10,206 nucleotides of DNA. Source: an uncultured Hungatella sp. (lineage in GTDB: Bacteria > Bacillota > Clostridia > Lachnospirales > Lachnospiraceae). The stretch is taken from NCBI GenBank assembly GCA_910588505.1, contig CAJUPQ010000101.1, forward strand, positions 1 to 10,206, read 5' to 3'. This document shows positions 5,747 through 10,206 of the stretch, one piece after another; the stretch's first letter is position 1, and each line of letters opens with the position of its first letter. Both the position numbers and the translations under genes were made by a program. Under the pieces are notes generated by a model that had not been told where the DNA came from, searched no databases, and saw only the letters and a list, made by a program, of their open reading frames with translations.

Positions 5747-6839
5747 GCGGACAACAAGCAGATTGCCCAAAGGACATTGGAGGCTGTGGGAGGAAAAGAA
5801 AATGTGATCCAGGTGGCTCACTGCATGACAAGGCTGCGCTTTAACTTGAAGGACCAGAGCCTGCCAAAGGATGAGGAGGTGAAAGGGATCGACGGCGTGC
5901 TGGGGGTGGCCAGGTCCGGGGGACAGTACCAGATTATCATTGGGCAGAATGTGTCGAAAGTATATGAGGAGGTGCGAAAGATCGGAGGGTTTGGCAGGGA
6001 AGCTGCAGAGGAAGGACAGACAGAGACGGCTCCTGAGAAGCTGACATTAAAGGCTGTCGGGAGTAATGCGCTAAATTATGTGTCAGGCAGTATTACCCCC
6101 ATGATTCCCGTTCTCATGGCTGCCGGTATGTTTAAGACTATGATGGCGATTCTGGGGCCGGATTTTCTGAAGGTGATCTCCGCGGAAAGTCATATGTATA
6201 TTCTGCTGGATTTTCTGTACGACGCCGGTTTCCCTGTGCGTTCTGGCTCCTGCCGGAGCGTTTATAGGGGAGTATGTGTCAAACGGACTGATCGTTTTCG
6301 GCGGTGTGGGAGGTTTTGTGGCTGTAGGCCTGGTTGCGGCGCTGTGGCAGCTCCTTGTTATGACGGGGATGCATCATGTCCTGATGCTGATGATGCTGAA
6401 CAATTTGTTTACCATAGGGTACATGGATGGGGTTTGCGTTTCAGGAGCTTTCGCGACCTTTGCAACCTTTGGAGTTGCCCTGGGGGCGTTTTTGCGGCTG
6501 AAAGATAAGAAGGAGAAATCTATGAGTCTGGGATTTTTTGTCTCAGGGATTCTTGGAGGCGTCACGGAACCGACCCTGTACGGCCTTTGTTTCAGCCATA
6601 AAAGGACTTTTGCCACACTGATGGCAGGGGCTTTTGCAGGCGGGATCTATGGGGGGATTACCCATGTTGCCATGTATCTGCTGGGTAGTACCAATATACT
6701 TACGGTTATGGGTTTTATTGCCGGAGGAACCTCCAATATGGTCAATGGCTGTATTGCCTGTGGACTGTCCTTGATTGTGTCGGCAGTGCTGACCTATTTG
6801 TTTGGGTTCTCCGGACAGGAGCTGGAGACGGCGGGATGA
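5744..6839 (+). pseudogene. PTS glucoside-type EIIBC, internally deleted and frameshifted
   Basis: The first frame encodes an EIIB domain (residues 1 to about 85; phosphorylation Cys27 in the HCMTRLRF motif, later GVARSGGQYQIIIG). It continues into EIIC (ITPMIPVLMAAGMFKTM) as far as YILLDFLYDAGF. EIIC resumes at PVSLCVLAPAGAFIG in another frame at about 6225-6235 and runs to 6839 with the conserved GGVTEPTLYG segment. Roughly 80-90 residues of EIIC, usually several membrane segments, are gone, and the first frame ends in missense sequence with a stop at 6508. The C terminus (FSGQELETAG) follows the last membrane segment directly, with no EIIA domain. BglF-like proteins phosphorylate and import beta-glucosides; this copy cannot make a normal permease unless the break is a sequencing error. 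Confidence 0.87.
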
Positions 6840-6918
6840 TAAATCTTCCCGCAGAGAATGGTGGAAGCAAGCGCTGTCAAAAATTGAGACGAATATATAG
6901 GAAGGAAAGGAGTTTTTT

Positions 6919-7671
6919 ATGGCAAAGCGTATGTTGGTCCGGGCGGATGACCTGGGATGGACGGAGGCGATTAATTACGGGATCGCGAAGGCGGTGAAAG
7001 AGGGGATCATCGGTTCTGTGGGTCTTATGCCCAACATGCCGGCGGCGGGGCATGGGATGGAGCTGCTGGCATGGGAGAAGGTGTGCGTGGGACAGCACAC
7101 CAACATCTGTGTGGGCAGGCCTGTTACAGACCCAAAGAGGATTCCCAGCCTGTGTCAGGATAACGGACTGTTTAAGCCCAGCAGGGTTTACCGGGCAGCC
7201 AAGGAGGATTTTGTGGTTTTGGATGAGGTGGTGCTGGAGATTGAGGCCCAGTACCAGAGGTTTGTGGAGCTGACAGGAAGACAGCCGGGATATTTTGAGG
7301 GTCATGCGGTGGCAAGTGATAATTTTTTTAAGGGGCTGGAGATCGTGGCGGACAGACATGGGCTTTCATACCTGCCCATGGCCATGGACAGGCCGGTGCG
7401 GTTTCGCGGTACTTTGCTGTATACAAGTATGGACAGCATGAGGCCGGATTATGACCCTGTGGAAAGTCTGAAGGCTGCCGCTCTGAAGGATTACGGGCCT
7501 GAAGGGTGCTGTATGTTTGTGTGTCATCCCGGTTATCTGGACGATGAGATCTTACGATCTTCTTCCCTGACGATTCCCAGGGCGCGGGAAGTGGCTATGG
7601 CCACGGACCCGGATGTGAGACGGTGGCTGGAGGAGAATGGGGTTGAGCTGGTTACTTATGATGATCTATGA
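6919..7671 (+). CDS. ChbG/YdjC-family carbohydrate deacetylase
   Basis: A complete 250-residue protein with the family's metal-site motifs. These are RADDLG (Asp10/Asp11), GQHTNI with His60, EGHAVAS with His129, and the late HPGY (203-206) followed by the LEENGVELVTYDDL ending. Known members (ChbG) remove acetyl groups from N-acetylated sugars such as chitobiose-phosphate so that a glycosidase can act on them. The second His motif here is EGHAVAS rather than the D-x-H-x-H form of E. coli, a variant I associate with clostridial members. AAAGGAG stands just before the ATG, 79 nt after the EIIBC remnant, so it was probably the third gene of the PTS operon. It appears intact. The substrate is inferred to be the acetylated sugar once imported by that PTS. 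Confidence 0.9.
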   Translation: MAKRMLVRADDLGWTEAINYGIAKAVKEGIIGSVGLMPNMPAAGHGMELLAWEKVCVGQHTNICVGRPVTDPKRIPSLCQDNGLFKPSRVYRAAKEDFVVLDEVVLEIEAQYQRFVELTGRQPGYFEGHAVASDNFFKGLEIVADRHGLSYLPMAMDRPVRFRGTLLYTSMDSMRPDYDPVESLKAAALKDYGPEGCCMFVCHPGYLDDEILRSSSLTIPRAREVAMATDPDVRRWLEENGVELVTYDDL

Positions 7672-7725
7672 TATGTTTTTTGTTCGGCGGAGTTCATGAA
7701 TAGTAACATTTTAATGGAGATTTTA

Positions 7726-7753
7726 TTGTAAACAGGAGTTTTTTTAATATAAT
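7726..7753 (+). promoter_or_regulatory. Promoter before the AAA-ATPase remnant
   Basis: TTGTAA (7726-7731), a 16-bp spacer and a perfect TATAAT (7748-7753). It suggests the following gene was a separate unit from the PTS operon. No clear terminator is visible after the deacetylase gene. Confidence 0.55.
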
Positions 7754-7835
7754 AACCTGTAAGATGGCTAAGTGTCGCGCTGCAAGTTCCGGTTTATCCG
7801 GGGCAGGGTGTGTTTGAAAGGAGCTGGGAAATCTT

Positions 7836-8257
7836 ATGGGAATTTATTTGAATCCGGGAAACAGAGCTTTTCTCCAGGCAGTAACCGATGATATCTACAT
7901 CGATAAGACTGATATGATCGCGCTTATGAACCAAAGGCTGAATAAATCCAGGATCAAGCATGTCTGTGTAAGCCGCCCGCGGCGTTTTGGAAAATCCATG
8001 GCGGCAGATATGCTTGTTGCCTACTATGGCAGGGGCTGTGATTCAGGAGCTGGTGCCCCGGGATCTGGAGTCTGAATATGGCGTTTTTTTTACTCCTGAC
8101 CAGTATGGACTGCCAGGTCGGTGGGGCCATCGCCCAGATTAAAGACAAGCAGTATGCAGACTGGATTCGGGAATATACCAGCGAAATTCTACTGGTTGGT
8201 ATTAGTTATGACAAAAAAAAGGGACATGCCTGTTTCATTGAGAAGTATTTCATATGA
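7836..8257 (+). pseudogene. AAA-ATPase/PD-(D/E)XK family gene, only the ends remain
   Basis: The N-terminal piece (7836 to about 8035) starts MGIYLNPGN, continues VTDDIYIDKTDMIALMN and carries the motif SRPRRFGKSMAADML, the phosphate-binding loop of the AAA_9-type (DUF1703-linked) proteins. The frame is lost after RGCDS and stops at 8075. The C-terminal piece, in another frame (about 8103-8257), reads VGGAIAQIKDKQYADW, then EILLVGISYDKKKGHACFIEKY and a stop, matching the end of the PD-(D/E)XK nuclease domain of the same proteins. A short stretch between them (AVIQELVPRDLESEYG in a third frame) may be another scrap. Full-length members are about 500-600 residues, so some 400 are lost. The function of the family is not well established. 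A good ribosome site (AAAGGAG) remains. Confidence 0.83.
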
Positions 8258-8278
8258 CCTATGATATGGCATGATCTA

Positions 8279-8305
8279 AGCCAGAGGGGACGCCTCTGGC
8301 TTTTT
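8279..8305 (+). terminator. Intrinsic terminator
   Basis: A 9-bp perfect stem, AGCCAGAGG / CCTCTGGCT, with a 5-nt loop, followed by T residues (8301-8305). It closes the AAA-ATPase remnant's unit and insulates the hydrogenase operon. Confidence 0.88.
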
Positions 8306-8325
8306 AAATCTGTCCGGATTCAACT

Positions 8326-8345
8326 CCCCGCTGCTTGCAGCGGGG
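8326..8345. repeat. GC-rich palindrome, possible dispersed element
   Basis: CCCCGCTG-CTTG-CAGCGGGG is a perfect 8-bp hairpin in otherwise AT-rich intergenic DNA and is followed by GTAATTC rather than a T tract. It is not needed as a terminator because one lies 20 bases upstream. Compact GC hairpins of this kind are often members of interspersed palindrome families; only one copy is present in this window. Confidence 0.5.
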
Positions 8346-8397
8346 TAATTCATTGGAAGGGCTGGAAAAAATTTAAGAAAAAAATTGACGAAAGTAA

Positions 8398-8426
8398 TTG
8401 ATAAAAATATCACAATATGCGATAAT
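8398..8426 (+). promoter_or_regulatory. Promoter of the hydrogenase-sensor operon
   Basis: TTGATA (8398-8403), a 17-bp spacer and GATAAT (8421-8426), the latter preceded by TGC (extended -10). An overlapping alternative is TTGACG (8385-8390), a 17-bp spacer and TATCAC. Either gives a leader of about 40-70 nt before the first ATG. Confidence 0.6.
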
Positions 8427-8479
8427 AGAATAAGCTGTGAAGTTTTCAACTAAAATCTTAATATGCGGAGGGATAAGTT

Positions 8480-8722
8480 ATGAAAGTAACCATTTGTATC
8501 GGAAGCGCGTGCCATTTGAAGGGGTCCAGGGAGATCATCAAGGAGATGCAGGATCTGGTAGCTGCCAGGGGGTTAAAGGATAAGGTGGATTTAAACGGCG
8601 CGTTCTGCAGCGGGAACTGCGTGAAGGAAGGGGTATGCGTAACCGTTGACGGGACTCTGTTCTCCGTAAAGCCTGAGGATTGCAGCCAGTTCTTTGAGAA
8701 GGAAATCGCAGGGAGGCTGTAA
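8480..8722 (+). CDS. Thioredoxin-like [2Fe-2S] ferredoxin domain protein
   Basis: An 80-residue stand-alone version of the NuoE/HydC-type thioredoxin-like [2Fe-2S] fold. The four expected ligands are present as C6-x4-C11 and C43-x3-C47, within CIGSACHLKGS and GAFCSGNC. Such proteins carry one electron at a time, usually for NADH dehydrogenase or hydrogenase complexes. Here it lies two bases before the hydrogenase-like gene and so is probably its electron partner. GGAGGG stands before the ATG. It is shorter than full NuoE because the N-terminal helical extension is absent, as is usual for copies linked to sensory hydrogenases. Cytoplasmic; no signal sequence. Confidence 0.9.
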   Translation: MKVTICIGSACHLKGSREIIKEMQDLVAARGLKDKVDLNGAFCSGNCVKEGVCVTVDGTLFSVKPEDCSQFFEKEIAGRL

Positions 8723-8724
8723 TC

Positions 8725-10206
8725 ATGGCAATCATTGATTTCAATGCTACCAAGTGCAAGCATTGTTACAAATGCGTCCGCAACTGTGAAGTCAAGGCGA
8801 TCATGATTAAAGACGGCCGGGCGGAGATCATGCCTGAGAAGTGCGTTCTCTGCGGAACCTGTTTACAGATCTGTCCCCAGTCAGCCAAGAAGCTGGTCAG
8901 CGATCTTAGCAAGGTAAAGGGGTACATATTAAGCGGGCAGAAAGTGGTTGTGTCCATTGCCCCGTCCTATATGGGGCTTTTGAAGTACAAGACATTAGGG
9001 CAGGTGAAGGCGGCCTTAAAGAAACTGGGATTCACCGACGTGCGGGAGACCTCCGAGGGGGCTGTGCTGGTGACGGAGGAGTATACCAGGCTTCTGCAGG
9101 AGGGGAAGATGGAGAATATCATCACCACCTGCTGTCCCAGCGTCAATGATCTGATCGAGATCTACTATCCTCAGCTGGTTCCTTATCTGGCCCCGGTGGT
9201 GTCCCCGATGATCGCCCACGGCAGGTTTCTTAAGAAGGAGTACGGGCAGGAGACCAAGGTGGTATTTTTGGGGCCATGTATTGCCAAGAAGAAGGAGTCC
9301 CAGGATCCGCGCCATGAGAACTGCATTGACGCGGTACTGAATTTTGGCGAGATCGAAAACTGGCTGAAGGATGAGGATATCTGCATTGAGAACTGTGAGG
9401 ACGATCCCTTTGAGCGGGTCAATCCTAAGGTGAACCGGCTCTACCCGGTAACCAACGGGGTTATCAATTCCGTCATGGCCACAGAGGGGCGGGTGGATTC
9501 TTACAGGAAGTTCTATGTTCATGGGATAAAAAGCTGCATTGATCTGTTCGAGAGCATGTGCAGGGGAGAGATCAAGGGCTGCTTTATTGAGATGAACAAC
9601 TGTGACGGCGGGTGTATCCAGGGGCCAACCGTGGAGCCGGGGACAGTTTCCCAGTTTAAGGTGAAGATGGATATGGAGGACGCCATTAAAAAAGACCCGG
9701 TGGATTCTAAGACTGTGGCCCAGATGCTGGTGGATGTGGATATGGGGAAGACCTTTATGGACCGCTCTGCCAGGGAGCCTATGCCTACGGAGGAGGAGAT
9801 CCGGGCGATCCTTAAGGAGACCGGAAAGAATCGTCCGGAGGATGAGTTAAACTGCGGCGCCTGCGGGTATCCCACCTGTCGGGAAAAGGCCATTGCCGTG
9901 TTCCAGAAGAAGGCGGAGCTAAACATGTGCATTCCGTTTATGCACGCCAAGTCAGAGTCCTTTGCCAACCTGGTTATGGAGACCTCGCCGAATATTGTGC
10001 TGATCGTGGATAAGGATATGAAGGTTATGGAGTATTCCGCGGTGGGTGAGAAGTATTTTGGCAAGACCAGGGCCGAGGCGCTGGATATGTATCTGTATGA
10101 GTTTATTGACCCGGTGGATTTCCAGTGGGTATATGATACCCACCAGAGCATTCACGGCAAGAGGGTGAAGTATGAGGAGTACAATCTGTCCACCCTCCAG
10201 AATATT
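8725..10206 (+). CDS. [FeFe]-hydrogenase-like sensor with PAS domain, 3' end outside window
   Basis: 494 codons are open to the window edge. Two [4Fe-4S] motifs (C11-C14-C17-C21 and C40-C43-C46-C50) precede the hydrogenase H domain. All H-cluster ligands can be seen: TTCCPS (C136/C137), GPCIAKKKE (C185) and NNCDGGC (C293, C297). Compared with Clostridium CpI, the methionine of MPC is Gly183 and that of MAC is Asn291. Such changes near the active site are typical of sensory rather than bulk hydrogenases, while the proton-relay cysteine (C136) is kept. NCGACGYPTC with C402 forms another [4Fe-4S] domain (PF04060 type), and a PAS domain starts near 410. This order fits group C sensory hydrogenases, which signal H2 or redox state to a phosphatase or kinase. 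GGGAGG inside the upstream gene serves the ATG. Confidence 0.9.
   Translation, partial: MAIIDFNATKCKHCYKCVRNCEVKAIMIKDGRAEIMPEKCVLCGTCLQICPQSAKKLVSDLSKVKGYILSGQKVVVSIAPSYMGLLKYKTLGQVKAALKKLGFTDVRETSEGAVLVTEEYTRLLQEGKMENIITTCCPSVNDLIEIYYPQLVPYLAPVVSPMIAHGRFLKKEYGQETKVVFLGPCIAKKKESQDPRHENCIDAVLNFGEIENWLKDEDICIENCEDDPFERVNPKVNRLYPVTNGVINSVMATEGRVDSYRKFYVHGIKSCIDLFESMCRGEIKGCFIEMNNCDGGCIQGPTVEPGTVSQFKVKMDMEDAIKKDPVDSKTVAQMLVDVDMGKTFMDRSAREPMPTEEEIRAILKETGKNRPEDELNCGACGYPTCREKAIAVFQKKAELNMCIPFMHAKSESFANLVMETSPNIVLIVDKDMKVMEYSAVGEKYFGKTRAEALDMYLYEFIDPVDFQWVYDTHQSIHGKRVKYEEYNLSTLQNI

Noticed and set aside
6276..6839. Separate 187-residue membrane protein starting at GTG 6276
   Set aside because: Upstream codons in the same frame (PVSLCVLAPAGAFIGEY) continue the EIIC homology, and there is no ribosome site, so it is the second half of the broken EIIBC.
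9016..10155. Minus-strand frames of 67-210 residues opposite the hydrogenase gene
   Set aside because: They are shadows of the plus-strand gene, whose Fe-S and H-cluster motifs fix the frame; none has recognisable domains.

Overview
The window looks like chromosomal DNA from a Clostridia-class Bacillota, most likely a gut-type Lachnospiraceae. Strong Shine-Dalgarno sites and sigma-A-type promoters occur throughout. The contents are also typical: an orphan CUT1 sugar importer without its ATPase, BglG/LicT-type antitermination leaders, a Lachnospiraceae-style AAA-ATPase/PD-(D/E)XK gene and an [FeFe]-hydrogenase-like redox sensor. This assignment rests on family knowledge, not on a database search.

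Left part (1-701): no convincing protein gene. It holds a tRNA-Leu(UAG) on the minus strand with a textbook promoter and intrinsic terminator, and an orphan promoter-like palindrome near 217-247. Minus-strand operon (702-5140): read from right to left, a promoter with a LacI-type operator at about +8 to +19, then a lipoprotein sugar-binding protein, two CUT1 permeases and a LacI-family repressor. A hairpin lies between the binding protein and the permeases, and another covers the lacI stop codon. Sugar would be captured by the lipoprotein and imported through the permease pair, powered by an ATPase encoded elsewhere; the repressor probably controls its own operon.

Middle (5215-8257): a divergent plus-strand promoter, also with a LacI-type palindrome, drives what was once a bglG-bglF-like PTS operon. 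Two leaders, each an RNA antiterminator (RAT)-like stem followed by a terminator, precede an antiterminator gene and a PTS EIIBC gene. Both genes have lost their middle. The antiterminator is reduced to 74 residues (start of the RNA-binding domain joined to the end of PRD2). The EIIBC has a frameshifting deletion at a short microhomology. A ChbG/YdjC-type deacetylase next to them is intact. A separate AAA-ATPase/nuclease gene further on has also kept only its two ends. Three neighbouring genes with their termini kept and interiors lost is the most unusual pattern here.

Right end (8279-10206): after a terminator and a GC-rich palindrome, a new promoter drives an 80-residue thioredoxin-like [2Fe-2S] protein and, two bases later, a multi-domain [FeFe]-hydrogenase-like protein (2x[4Fe-4S], H-cluster domain, a further Fe-S domain, PAS) that runs off the window. 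The layout fits a sensory (group C) hydrogenase that reports redox or H2 status to a downstream signalling partner.
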